DNA of 60,456 nucleotides from the NCBI GenBank assembly GCA_964585245.1, contig CAZPCV010000001.1, forward strand, positions 1 to 60,456, written 5' to 3'. Origin of the DNA: CAZEDL01 sp964585245. GTDB taxonomy: Bacteria; Patescibacteriota; Patescibacteriia; Magasanikbacterales; GWA2-37-8. The position numbers and the translations under genes were made by a program. Shown piece after piece: positions 24,621-33,600 of the stretch. Below the pieces are notes generated by a model. That model was given only the letters and a program-made list of their open reading frames with translations, searched no databases and was not told where the DNA came from. Position 1 is the stretch's first letter; each line of letters opens with the position of its first letter.

Positions 24621-26048
24621 ATGTCATATTCGGTCACTAAAAATGCATCATTTTTAACGGGAGCTTCTATTATACAGAAAGCCATCTCGTTTGTTTATTT
24701 TTCGCTGGTGGCGCGTTTTTTGGGGGTGGAACAAACCGGGGCTTATTTTTTTGCTATCACGTTTACCACTATTTTTAGTGTGTTGGCTGATGCGGGTTTA
24801 GGGCCAGTACTGACGCGTGAGGTGGCGAAAGATCCTAAACGAATGTATGAATTAGTACCTACGGTATTACGCACCAAAATTATTTTAGGTATAGCTACCT
24901 ACGGTTGCGTGTTTCTGGCGGTAAATATATTAAACTACTCACCGTTGGTCCGGAATCTGGTATATGTGTCGGGAATTACCATGGTATTCGATAATTTGCA
25001 AACCGTTTTTTATAGTATTTTGCGAGCGCATAAAAATTTGTTTTATGAAGCGATGGGGGTGATTGGGACCCAATTGCTGACGCTCGTCATTGGTACGCTG
25101 GCGTTAATCAACCATTGGCCGCTAGTATGGTTGATTCTCGCATATGCTATCCCTAGTTTTTGTAATCTGTTCTATGTAGCGGCTATTGTGCATAAGCGGT
25201 TTCGCATAGCTTTTTTCCAAGAGTTTAACCAGTCCGTTTTTAAATTATTAATTAAATTGGCGTGGCCGTTTGCGGTTGCTAGTTTTATCGGTCGGCTGTA
25301 TTCATACACCGACACTGTTTTAATTTCAAAATTATTAAGTCCCCAGAATTTGGGTTGGTGGGGATTGGCTAATAAAATTGTGACAGCTTTTCAATTTGTC
25401 CCGATCGCACTGACCGCCAGCGTTTATCCCAGTATGAGCACTTGGTTTGTTAGCGACGTAAAAAAAGTCGCTGAATTATTTGAAAAATCCTGGCGGTATT
25501 TATTTTTTATATTGCTACCGATAGTGGCGGGTATTATTGTGTTGGCGCCGCCTATTATTGCTGCGGTGTATGGCCCTGATTTTTTGCCTTCGGTGCCAGT
25601 ATTGCGAGTATTATTAGCTGGAATTTTATTTGCGTTTTTAAGTTTGGTGACTGGAGCGACGTTAAATGCCACCGGTAATCAGTTAACGCAGACGGCGCTT
25701 CTGGGAGGAAGTTTGGTGTTTAATATCGTGCTTAATATTGTGTTAATCCCGCGCTTCGGCATTATCGGAGCAGCTGGCGCTGAATTAGTAAGTAATGCCG
25801 GGTTGTGGCTGGTCGGATTATATCTGGTAAAGAAGAAAATTAACATTAGTCTCTCGACCATCGGGCGCTATTTTAACCAGTTGTTCTGGCCGGCTGTTAT
25901 TATGGGTATGGTAGTATATTGGTTAAGCAGCAGAATCAATTTTTATTTTACGATTCCGGTCGGAGCTCTGGTATACTGTATTCTTATTTTTTGTACCGGG
26001 GCCGTAAAGACACGAGATTTGAAAGAGCAATGGGCAAAAATAGTATGA
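24621..26048 (+). CDS. Polysaccharide flippase (Wzx-like, MOP superfamily)
   Basis: A 475-residue protein with 12-14 hydrophobic segments. The pattern at the start (ASFLTGASIIQKAISFVYFSLVARFLGVEQTGAYFFAITF) and the later DTVLISKLLSPQNLGWWGLANK are typical for Wzx-like flippases that move lipid-linked oligosaccharide outward. The ATG at 24621 (MSYSVTKN) is preferred over a GTG at 24573. The stop overlaps the next gene by ATGA. It opens the surface-glycan cluster. Confidence 0.93.
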   Translation: MSYSVTKNASFLTGASIIQKAISFVYFSLVARFLGVEQTGAYFFAITFTTIFSVLADAGLGPVLTREVAKDPKRMYELVPTVLRTKIILGIATYGCVFLAVNILNYSPLVRNLVYVSGITMVFDNLQTVFYSILRAHKNLFYEAMGVIGTQLLTLVIGTLALINHWPLVWLILAYAIPSFCNLFYVAAIVHKRFRIAFFQEFNQSVFKLLIKLAWPFAVASFIGRLYSYTDTVLISKLLSPQNLGWWGLANKIVTAFQFVPIALTASVYPSMSTWFVSDVKKVAELFEKSWRYLFFILLPIVAGIIVLAPPIIAAVYGPDFLPSVPVLRVLLAGILFAFLSLVTGATLNATGNQLTQTALLGGSLVFNIVLNIVLIPRFGIIGAAGAELVSNAGLWLVGLYLVKKKINISLSTIGRYFNQLFWPAVIMGMVVYWLSSRINFYFTIPVGALVYCILIFCTGAVKTRDLKEQWAKIV

Positions 26049-27172
26049 AATTATTAATTATCACCCTCGAGTATCCACCGCAAACCGGAGGCATCGCCTC
26101 GTATGTGGTTAATTTTGCCGATCATTTGCTGCCAAATGAAGTAATGGTGTATGCACCATCTATTCCAGGCGCTCAATCAAGCGATGATCGCCGTATCTGG
26201 AAAACGGTACGCTTGAAACCGTATGCGTGGTTTATCTGGCCGCATTGGGTACGATTATTGTGGCAGGTTAATAGGATTTGCCGACAAGAACGGATCACGA
26301 TGATTCACGTGCACCAGGTTCTGCCGGTTGGCTATGTTGCCTGGCTGATCCAAAAATGGCGTGGCATTCCGTATACGGTGTTTTTGCATGGCACTGATGT
26401 AACGCTTGCTACCAAAAATAGTTTTAAGCGTCGCCTTCTTACGACCGTGTTGCGGGGGGCCGAGCGAGTAGTGGCTAATAGCCAATTTTTAGCTAATAAA
26501 TTGAAAAATAAAATAAACGTCACCACAGCTTTGGAAATACTCTATCCGAGCCCGGCTGATTATTTTTTTCAGACGGAGCCAGCTGATAAATTAAGCAAGC
26601 TACGCTCACAATTAGCGTTAAATGGAAAAAAGGTCATCATTACGGTGGCGCGTTTGGCAGAGGGTAAAGGCTATCCGCATCTGATTCATATCTTGCCAAA
26701 ATTATTAGAGAAAATTCCTAATTTGATTTGGATAGTCGTTGGAGACGGACCTAAAAAGACTGAGTTCATGGGGCTTATCAGTAAAAATTCGTTACAGAAT
26801 ATTGTTCGTTTTATGGGCTCGTTACCGTCCGAAGAATTACCTGTCTATTATCAATTGGCCGACGCGTTTGTGTTGTTGACCCATCCTGATGAACAAGCAG
26901 AAGAAGGATTTGGCACGGTATTCCTGGAGGCTGCGGCGTCGGGCTTGCCGGTCGTGGCTGGGCGAGCAGGTGGGGTAGAAGAAGCGGTCGAACATTTGGT
27001 AACTGGGCTTGTGGTTGATGTTAATCAAGAAACGATGCCAATCGGCGCGATTACTGAATTATTAACCAATCAGGATTATGCAAAGAAGCTAGGTCTCGCT
27101 GGGAAGCAGCGAGCTGAAGAACGTTTTACCTGGCAAAAACAATTAGAAATTTTTTGGGGTTTTACTGAATAA
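26045..27172 (+). CDS. GT4-family glycosyltransferase
   Basis: A 375-residue GT-B enzyme. MKLLIITLEYPPQTGGIASYV at the N-terminus, FLHGTDV, the donor-binding VARLAEGKGYPHLI and VVGDGPKKTEF, and the EX7E motif (EGFGTVFLEAAASGLPVV) near residue 300. The start at 26045 overlaps the flippase stop codon (ATGA), which indicates translational coupling. It probably adds a sugar in the pathway ending at the flippase; donor and acceptor are not known. Confidence 0.93.
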   Translation: MKLLIITLEYPPQTGGIASYVVNFADHLLPNEVMVYAPSIPGAQSSDDRRIWKTVRLKPYAWFIWPHWVRLLWQVNRICRQERITMIHVHQVLPVGYVAWLIQKWRGIPYTVFLHGTDVTLATKNSFKRRLLTTVLRGAERVVANSQFLANKLKNKINVTTALEILYPSPADYFFQTEPADKLSKLRSQLALNGKKVIITVARLAEGKGYPHLIHILPKLLEKIPNLIWIVVGDGPKKTEFMGLISKNSLQNIVRFMGSLPSEELPVYYQLADAFVLLTHPDEQAEEGFGTVFLEAAASGLPVVAGRAGGVEEAVEHLVTGLVVDVNQETMPIGAITELLTNQDYAKKLGLAGKQRAEERFTWQKQLEIFWGFTE

Positions 27173-27178
27173 CTAGAT

Positions 27179-27892
27179 ATGCGTGCGAATATCAGCGTTA
27201 TTATTCCAGTATATAATCATGCTGCCACTATACTGCGCTCTGTGGAAACACTTGTTGGTCAAACTGTAGCCCCGACAGAAATAATTATCGTGGATGATGG
27301 CAGCACTGATAATTTAGATTCAGTCGCCAGTAGCCTTCTGTCTTTAACTCAGGCGGCCGCCATTCCGCTTAAAATTATTCGGCAGGAAAATAAAGGTGCA
27401 GCCGCCGCCCGTAACCGAGGCTTCAAAGACAGTCGGGGAGAGTATGTAATTTTTTGGGACGCCGATACAATTGCCAAACCACAGTTACTAGAGAAAATGC
27501 TGGCTGCTTTGCAGCAGAATCCAGGCTCTAGTTATGCGTATTCACAATTTAAGTTCGGCTGGAAGACAATGCGCTCCCACCCTTTTGATCCCGAAGTTTT
27601 GAAAAAGATTAATTTTGTAGATACGACTTCCCTGGTTCGTCGGGCTGATTTTTGTGGATTTGATGAGAAATTAAAACGTTTTCAGGATTGGGATCTGTGG
27701 CTTAGTCTCTTGGCGCAAGGAAAAATGGGCGTCTTCATTCCCGAAGTATTATTTACTAAGGTTACGAGCGGTCGGCAGGGGATGAGTAGCTGGGTGCCGC
27801 GCCTAATGTTTAAAGTGCCGTGGAAAAATAAACGCGTGCAGGCACATGAAGCAGCTAAACGTATTGTTTTAGAGAAGCATGGCCTAGTTTAA
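27179..27892 (+). CDS. GT2-family glycosyltransferase
   Basis: A 237-residue GT-A enzyme. ISVIIPVYNHAATILRSVETLV at the start, IIVDDGSTDN, GAAAARNRGF and FWDADT (DxD) are the conserved pieces, followed by the acceptor motif RFQDWDLWLSL. It follows the GT4 gene by 6 bases. Its 3' end overlaps the end of the convergent ABC gene by 9 bases. Confidence 0.93.
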   Translation: MRANISVIIPVYNHAATILRSVETLVGQTVAPTEIIIVDDGSTDNLDSVASSLLSLTQAAAIPLKIIRQENKGAAAARNRGFKDSRGEYVIFWDADTIAKPQLLEKMLAALQQNPGSSYAYSQFKFGWKTMRSHPFDPEVLKKINFVDTTSLVRRADFCGFDEKLKRFQDWDLWLSLLAQGKMGVFIPEVLFTKVTSGRQGMSSWVPRLMFKVPWKNKRVQAHEAAKRIVLEKHGLV

Positions 27893-28876
27893 TTTCTGAG
27901 GCGCAGTAAAAATATTTCGAATTACTTCGTCAACGGGAATTTCGTTAATCAGAATATCGTCCACCGGAAAATCCCTTAACAATGAGATGGCTGTTTCTTT
28001 CGTATCTTTTTTGGCGACTTCTAGCACTACCCTCTCAGAAGAGAATTCTTTAATTTTTCCGAGTGACGCCAGTGAAGCTTCGGTGACCGGGTTCGTAAAG
28101 GTGACTTCCAGAATTTTCTGCCCAACATACTGATCTAGCAGATGACTAAGCGCGCCGTCATAGATCAGGTTGCCATGATTAATAATAATGACGCGTTCAC
28201 ACAGCGCTTCGACATCTTCCATGTAATGCGAGGTCAGAATAATCGTAATTTTTTTCTCGCGATTATATTTTTTTAGGAATTCGCGGATATTTTTTTGGGA
28301 TACTACATCAAGGCCGATAGTGGGTTCGTCTAAAAACAACACTTTAGGAGAATGCAGGAGCGCGGCGGCCAATTCACATTTCATGCGCTGCCCCAGGGAT
28401 AATTTTCGTACGGGTATATTTACGATATCCCCAATATCCAAGACTGCCAAGAGTTCCTTAAGAGTAGTCTGAAATTGTGCTTCTGGCACCTCGTAAATTT
28501 CTTTGTTGAGGATAAAGCTCTCCATGGCTGGCAGATCCCACCATAATTGATTTTTTTGTCCCATTACCAGGGCGAACTGTTTTTGAAAGGCCGATGGACG
28601 TTTGAAGGGGGTGTAGCCAAGTACCGAAGCCTCGCCGCTTGTTGGGTGAATAATACCAGATAACATTTTTAAAGTAGTGGTTTTACCAGCTCCATTGGGG
28701 CCGAGAAAGCCCACAAATTCACCTTCATTAATAGTAAAATTGACCGCTTTCACAGCCTGGGCAAATAGTTTTTCGCGATGGAACAAGCTTTTGAGTGAAT
28801 TCAGCATGCCGGCTTCTTTTTGGTAATATTCGTAGGTTTTGCTCAGATTTTTGACGCTAATGATAGGCAAGGTCAT
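27884..28876 (-). CDS. ABC-2-type exporter, ATP-binding subunit
   Basis: A 330-residue ATPase. Walker A LGPNGAGKTTTLKML, Q-loop region near MGQKNQLWW, signature LSLGQRMKCELAAALL, Walker B VLFLDEPTIGLD, and the H-loop LTSHYMEDVEAL. The C-terminal extension is of the type seen in ABC-2 exporters that work with COG3694/COG4587 permeases. It is 20 bases downstream of two permease genes. It may export a polysaccharide or other envelope substance; substrate unknown. Confidence 0.93.
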   Translation of the reverse strand: MTLPIISVKNLSKTYEYYQKEAGMLNSLKSLFHREKLFAQAVKAVNFTINEGEFVGFLGPNGAGKTTTLKMLSGIIHPTSGEASVLGYTPFKRPSAFQKQFALVMGQKNQLWWDLPAMESFILNKEIYEVPEAQFQTTLKELLAVLDIGDIVNIPVRKLSLGQRMKCELAAALLHSPKVLFLDEPTIGLDVVSQKNIREFLKKYNREKKITIILTSHYMEDVEALCERVIIINHGNLIYDGALSHLLDQYVGQKILEVTFTNPVTEASLASLGKIKEFSSERVVLEVAKKDTKETAISLLRDFPVDDILINEIPVDEVIRNIFTAPQKLN

Positions 28877-28896
28877 AACCGTGGTTGCTTTAATAG

Positions 28897-29688
28897 TTAA
28901 CTTGAGGCGCTGGAATAGCGGCGGAGTGCAAAATTCCAGAACGAGACACTGATTAAAAATAATACTGCCGCGAATAGTAACGCATACCCTATATACCAGC
29001 TCGAAATTTTGCCCAAGAGAGTAGCTGTCGGTACATAGGCGAACAGTCCAATTGGAATAGCGGTGAGAGTAATAATTTTCAAGGTTTTGGGTAATATTTC
29101 GAGCGGGTAACGGCCCGAAAAAGAAAAGGTGCCCAACGCTTCATTAATATTTTCGATGCGCAGGAACCAGAAGCTGAAAATATTAAAAAATAAGGAATAA
29201 CTATATTGAATTGATAAACCGATGAGTAATAAGACACAGCACATTATAACGCTAGAGAGGGATACTGAAAAATCAAAATGAATAATTAGCCAAGCTAAAA
29301 TAAACAATTGCACCAGGAAACGATAGGCCGACCGAGCCAGAATTTTTTGGGTGGAAACCAAAAAGAGTGTATTTACTGGTTTGGTGAGATAAAAATCAAG
29401 ATCGCCTTGGGTGGTAAGAGTAGAAAAATTATAAAAGTTTTCCCGAAACAACGTGATGAATAGTTCATCCATAAGTACCCATAGCACCGTTAACAAATAA
29501 ACCTCCGGTTTGGTCCATCCCGCAATTGCGCTGGTATGATTGAAAATAACCTCGATGATCGAAAAAAGAATGGTTATCCAAACTACATTCGTTGCTAATT
29601 TGAGCCAGGTATCGAGGCGGTACTGTGACTCATACGACAACGCGTTGCCCAAAAAGATTCGATATAGGTTAAGGTATTTTTTAATCAT
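28897..29688 (-). CDS. ABC-2-type permease subunit
   Basis: A 263-residue membrane protein with six predicted helices. LTTQGDLDFYLTKPVNTLFLVSTQ resembles the conserved DLD/RPV-type motif of the COG3694 ABC-2 permeases. It overlaps the start of the upstream permease's stop region by 4 bases (ATGA-type) and precedes the ATPase gene. Confidence 0.85.
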   Translation of the reverse strand: MIKKYLNLYRIFLGNALSYESQYRLDTWLKLATNVVWITILFSIIEVIFNHTSAIAGWTKPEVYLLTVLWVLMDELFITLFRENFYNFSTLTTQGDLDFYLTKPVNTLFLVSTQKILARSAYRFLVQLFILAWLIIHFDFSVSLSSVIMCCVLLLIGLSIQYSYSLFFNIFSFWFLRIENINEALGTFSFSGRYPLEILPKTLKIITLTAIPIGLFAYVPTATLLGKISSWYIGYALLFAAVLFLISVSFWNFALRRYSSASS

Positions 29689-30482
29689 ATACCGGAGCCA
29701 TCATAATGACGTAGACCTCGTTTCCAAATAGCCAATATAAACGCTAAAATTACAATCATCCACACAGTGATAATGATAAAGCTGTGAGTGATTTCAGCCG
29801 GGCTTAGCTGGTGTAAATAAATTTGGGCCGGGAAATAAACGACATATTTAAAGGGTAGCCAGACAGCTATTGATTGTACTAGTACAGGGAAAAAGCTGAG
29901 CGGGGCAATTTCACCGCTAAATAGCATCTGCAGCAAGGTGGCGGCTTGGTTTAGTGCGCTGTTTTCACTGAGCCAAAAAGCAGTAATACCAATGAGTGTT
30001 TGTAGTGCCTGCGAGATCAGAAAGCCGGAAAAGAGTGCTGCTCCAAATAATAACCACGTAGTTGGGTCGTGTGGAATAACCAGCCAGTGTGGCGAAAAGA
30101 GCGCAATCGCGAAGGTAAAAAGAAGAGCGCTGCACAACCCAAAGACACGATAGGTCAGCTCGTGAATTACATGGTAAAAAAGATAGTGGATCGGCTGTAG
30201 CAGAGCTAAATTTAAGTCTCCCCGCACGATATCGCGTTTAATAACCTCTCCGATGTGCGAAGTAACTACCACATTTATAAAGGCAACTATTACGTAGTAG
30301 GTAACTATGTCAGCTTTAGAAAATCCAGCTACATATTGTTCGCTCCCATATAAAGAGAGCCAAATGAATGGAAAAATAACAAACATGGCCATATCACGCA
30401 CAATCCAGATCGCAATCCGGGCCCGGTAGGTGAGCAGTCGTTGAAGCCAATTGCTAAATAATTGTCGGTATTTTCTTAACAT
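29685..30482 (-). CDS. ABC-2-type permease subunit
   Basis: A 265-residue protein with six hydrophobic segments. GEVIKRDIVRGDLNLALLQPI is the same motif as in its partner at 28897, so the two form a heterodimeric membrane part. The start overlaps the 3' end of the O-antigen ligase gene by 7 bases. Confidence 0.85.
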   Translation of the reverse strand: MLRKYRQLFSNWLQRLLTYRARIAIWIVRDMAMFVIFPFIWLSLYGSEQYVAGFSKADIVTYYVIVAFINVVVTSHIGEVIKRDIVRGDLNLALLQPIHYLFYHVIHELTYRVFGLCSALLFTFAIALFSPHWLVIPHDPTTWLLFGAALFSGFLISQALQTLIGITAFWLSENSALNQAATLLQMLFSGEIAPLSFFPVLVQSIAVWLPFKYVVYFPAQIYLHQLSPAEITHSFIIITVWMIVILAFILAIWKRGLRHYDGSGI

Positions 30483-32103
30483 GGGGCTGTCTTAACAGAG
30501 CTGGTAGGGGTGGAAGCAGTAGTGGACAAAATGATGGTAAGCCAGATAATACCGAGTACGTGAAAAATGATGGGGGCGGTAAGCGTGCTAATGACCAGTG
30601 CCCCTAGTGTAGCGCGGACCCAGTAGGCAGTAGGAAGCGAGCGGCAAACGCTATAGATAAGTAGAGTGGCCCAGGCAATTAAGCCGATAAGGCCCAGCTC
30701 ATCTACAATTTCTAGCCAGCCCCAGTCAAATTGGGGGGTGGTAATTTGCTGTTTAGCTCCCGGGCTGTACACCGTTACAGTATCGCCTAAACCATGACCA
30801 ATGACCGGGGCCTGAGTAATTTTCTCGATGATTTTTGGCAAAAGAAGCGTGCGGCTCAGTGAACTTTCTTCAAGAGTCGGCGATACAATACTTTGTAAAC
30901 GTANNNNNNNNNNNNNNNNNNNNNNNNNNNNNNNNNNNNNNNNNNNNNNNNNNNNNNNNNNNNNNNNNNNNNNNNNNNNNNNNNNNNNNNNNNNNNNNNN
31001 NNNGTGCGGCTCAGTGAACTTTCTTCAAGAGTCGGCGATACAATACTTTGTAAACGTATGCCAAATAACTCCAGTCCTAAGCTCTGCCCACGGCTTGCGA
31101 TAGTATGAAGAGCGGTGAACAAGAAGAAGAATAGAGTTAATGAGCCAATGGAATATATAAGTGCTTTTTGCCAATTACGCCGGATAGACAGAATGAAGAG
31201 GCCTCCGACCAACGCTAGAATATATATACGCGTTAAATTTAGTGAAAGTATCAACAAACACGTTGCTGCCAAAGCCATTGCACCTGTTTTGTAGGATTTA
31301 TTTAAGGTAATACTTTTTTTGTCTAATAGCTTATCAATCAGTGTTAAAAAAATCGGTATAAGTAATAGCTGTTCGTTTAATACGATACGATAAAAATTAA
31401 AAGGCAAAGCAGTAATTTTGCCGTTGGCAACATCGCGGAACCAATGATAGTAAGCATCCTGTAGTTCAAAGTGATGGAGAGAAAACCCCGCCAGCGTAAA
31501 GAGCATAAATAGAGCGCTACCCAGGATAGCGGCAGCGAGACAGTTTTCAATAAATGTAGAAAAAGTATTGTTGGCTTCTCTGGGCGCTAGTGTTGAAGCG
31601 AGCAGATGGCGTAGCGGAAAATAGTATAAAAAAAATAAATATGGAACAGTGTCCGCCCAGATAAAAGGTAGTGGATGGTGTGACAGTAGTCCGTGTAGAG
31701 CGCTTAGAGCCGCTATTCCGAGAACGGCTCCAATGAGAAGGCTGATTTTTTGGTTTTGTTTAATTAACCTAATCCAGGTTCGGGGAGACTCATGCCAGAA
31801 GAAAAATATTCCTAGCGATACGAGCAGCAAGCTGGTGCGTAGCGATAGTCCGCCTACACTCAGGAAATTTCCAGCTCCACCCAGAATAATTTCTGCGGCT
31901 ATGAGATGCCAGGCTAACTGATCTTTTCTAAGTAAAAGATAAAAGGTGATTAGTAGTATGGCACTGGCCACTAACGTATTTATAATTGAAGCGGTATGAA
32001 GCGGGGTAGCGGGCGGAAAAAAAAATGAACCGACACGCAGTCCTAAATAAACGAATAGTAACATTTTGTAGTTATACCAACGAGAGGAAGTGGGTGTGAG
32101 CAT
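30476..32103 (-). CDS. O-antigen ligase-like protein, split by a sequence gap
   Basis: Two parts of one protein flank the 100-N run at 30904-31003. The N-terminal part has many membrane helices, and the C-terminal part holds PVIGHGLGDTV with the GxG and acidic residues typical of the Wzy/ligase fold. The 55 bases before and after the N run are identical, so deleting 30849-31003 (155 bases) gives one continuous frame of 490 residues, with ...SSLSRTLLLPKIIEKI... across the join. Family role: transfer of lipid-linked glycan to an acceptor. It starts 1 base after the fmt stop. Confidence 0.85.
30849..31058. other. Assembly gap with duplicated 55-bp flanks
   Basis: A run of 100 N (30904-31003). 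The 55 bases 30849-30903 are repeated exactly at 31004-31058. This is a scaffolding join of contigs that overlap and should be merged, not a biological repeat. Confidence 0.93.
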
Positions 32104-32104
32104 A

Positions 32105-33037
32105 CTAGTGCCCTAGGATAGCGTTGTGAATAGTTTTATTTCCGGCCAAAAATGCCGCGGTGGGCAATGCTTTTTTCCCTTCCAGTTGTAATTCATGTAT
32201 CAGTAGAGTTCCCTCACGCGTTCCGATTAAGAGTTGGTTATCATGTATGATCGCCTGGCCCGGAACACTTTTTGGAGAAGCGGCAGCGGGGCTGATTTTT
32301 AGTAATTTTAATCTTTTTCCTTGCCAAAGGGTCCAGAGGCCGGGCCAGGGAGTGAGGCCGCGGTATTGATTATAAATATTTTGAGCAGAGTGTTGCCAGT
32401 CGATTTTTCCATCGTCTCTCGTCACCGTAGTACAAAAAGTAGCGGCTTCATGTAGTTGCGGGGTGGGGGTAATTTTTCCTTCGGTCCATGCGGTAACAGT
32501 TTCAATTAGTAAACGTGAAGCCAGTGGGGCGATTTTATTGGACAACGTTTCATTGGTGTCGTCGGCAGCAATGGCAATTTTTTGTTGAGAGAGAATTGGC
32601 CCGTGATCCATTTTTTCATCCATCTGCATTATCGTGATGCCGGTTTCCATCTCGCCATTAAGTAACGCACTCCTAATCGGGGAAGCGCCACGGTATTTAG
32701 GCAAAAGAGAAGGATGAACATTTATAGTGCCAAAGCGCGGTTGATTTATGATGGAGGCAGGGATAATCAAGCCGTAATGAAAGACGATAAAAATATCCGA
32801 AGCAGGCAATGTGGGGAGTTCAGTCGGATTTTTTAGGGAAGAGGGCTGAAAGAGAGGGATGTTGTGCGTTAGAGCAAGTTCTTTTACCGGTGCCGGAGCA
32901 AACGTGTGCTGTCGACCGGCGGGGCGATCAGGCTGGGTGACGATAGCTTCTACTCTAAATTGTTCGTACGCAATAAGCGACTGTAAAATCTCAGCCGCAA
33001 ATTGATCAGTACCAAAAAAAGTAAGAGAGATAGCCAT
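32105..33037 (-). CDS. fmt: Methionyl-tRNA formyltransferase
   Basis: A 310-residue enzyme that formylates initiator Met-tRNA. SLTFFGTDQFAAEILQSL at the N-terminus, VHPSLLPKYRGASPIRSALLNGE (His and the SLLP motif), TGITIMQMDEKMDHGPIL, and the C-terminal OB-like domain are present. The ATG at 33037 is preferred to an upstream one at 33133, which overlaps def. It lies between def and the ligase. Confidence 0.96.
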   Translation of the reverse strand: MAISLTFFGTDQFAAEILQSLIAYEQFRVEAIVTQPDRPAGRQHTFAPAPVKELALTHNIPLFQPSSLKNPTELPTLPASDIFIVFHYGLIIPASIINQPRFGTINVHPSLLPKYRGASPIRSALLNGEMETGITIMQMDEKMDHGPILSQQKIAIAADDTNETLSNKIAPLASRLLIETVTAWTEGKITPTPQLHEAATFCTTVTRDDGKIDWQHSAQNIYNQYRGLTPWPGLWTLWQGKRLKLLKISPAAASPKSVPGQAIIHDNQLLIGTREGTLLIHELQLEGKKALPTAAFLAGNKTIHNAILGH

Positions 33038-33065
33038 GGGAGCTGGCGAGATTATGGGTTGTAAA

Positions 33066-33566
33066 TTAAATACGACTAGGATTTTTTTCGAACCGATGCA
33101 AGTCTTTGGCTTTTTCGATAAACAAAATACCATTCAGATGATCGGATTCATGTTGAATAATCCGGGCAAAGAAGTCAGAGGCGTTAAATTCCAGAGGTCT
33201 GCCTTTACTGTCGAGTGCCTTGACCTTTAAATTCGTATATCGTTTGACTTTGCCGTAGATCCCCGGCACCGATAGACAGCCTTCTTCATCCCAATTGGTA
33301 TGACGCGTAGCTTTGGTCCAGGTAGGATTAATTAGACATAAATCCTGATTCGGATTGAGATCGTTAAAATTTTTGGCAATGACGCAGAGCTGCATTGATT
33401 CTCCTACTTGGACGGCGGCTAACCCAACGCCATCTTTGGCGTACATGGTTTCTATCATATCCTTGATAAATTTTTGTATTTTCGGCGTGTTGATTTGTTC
33501 GGGAGTCAGATCTGCGCTGCGGCGGTGCAATATTTCGTTGGGTTCAAAGACTATATCGTACACCAT
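33066..33566 (-). CDS. def: Peptide deformylase
   Basis: A 166-residue metalloenzyme that removes the formyl group from nascent proteins. All three motifs are visible: GVGLAAVQVG near residue 45, EGCLSVPG near 95, and QHESDHLNGILF near 138, supplying the Cys and two His ligands and the catalytic Glu. It is adjacent to fmt, the classic functional pair, and downstream of the PriA-like gene by 34 bases. Confidence 0.97.
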   Translation of the reverse strand: MVYDIVFEPNEILHRRSADLTPEQINTPKIQKFIKDMIETMYAKDGVGLAAVQVGESMQLCVIAKNFNDLNPNQDLCLINPTWTKATRHTNWDEEGCLSVPGIYGKVKRYTNLKVKALDSKGRPLEFNASDFFARIIQHESDHLNGILFIEKAKDLHRFEKNPSRI

Positions 33567-33600
33567 ATAGGTGGAGTGGTTAGTAGGGTAAGAATGATTA

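Noticed and set aside
30828..31103. Plus-strand frames running across the N block
   Set aside because: They are made of undetermined bases and the antisense of the ligase gene.
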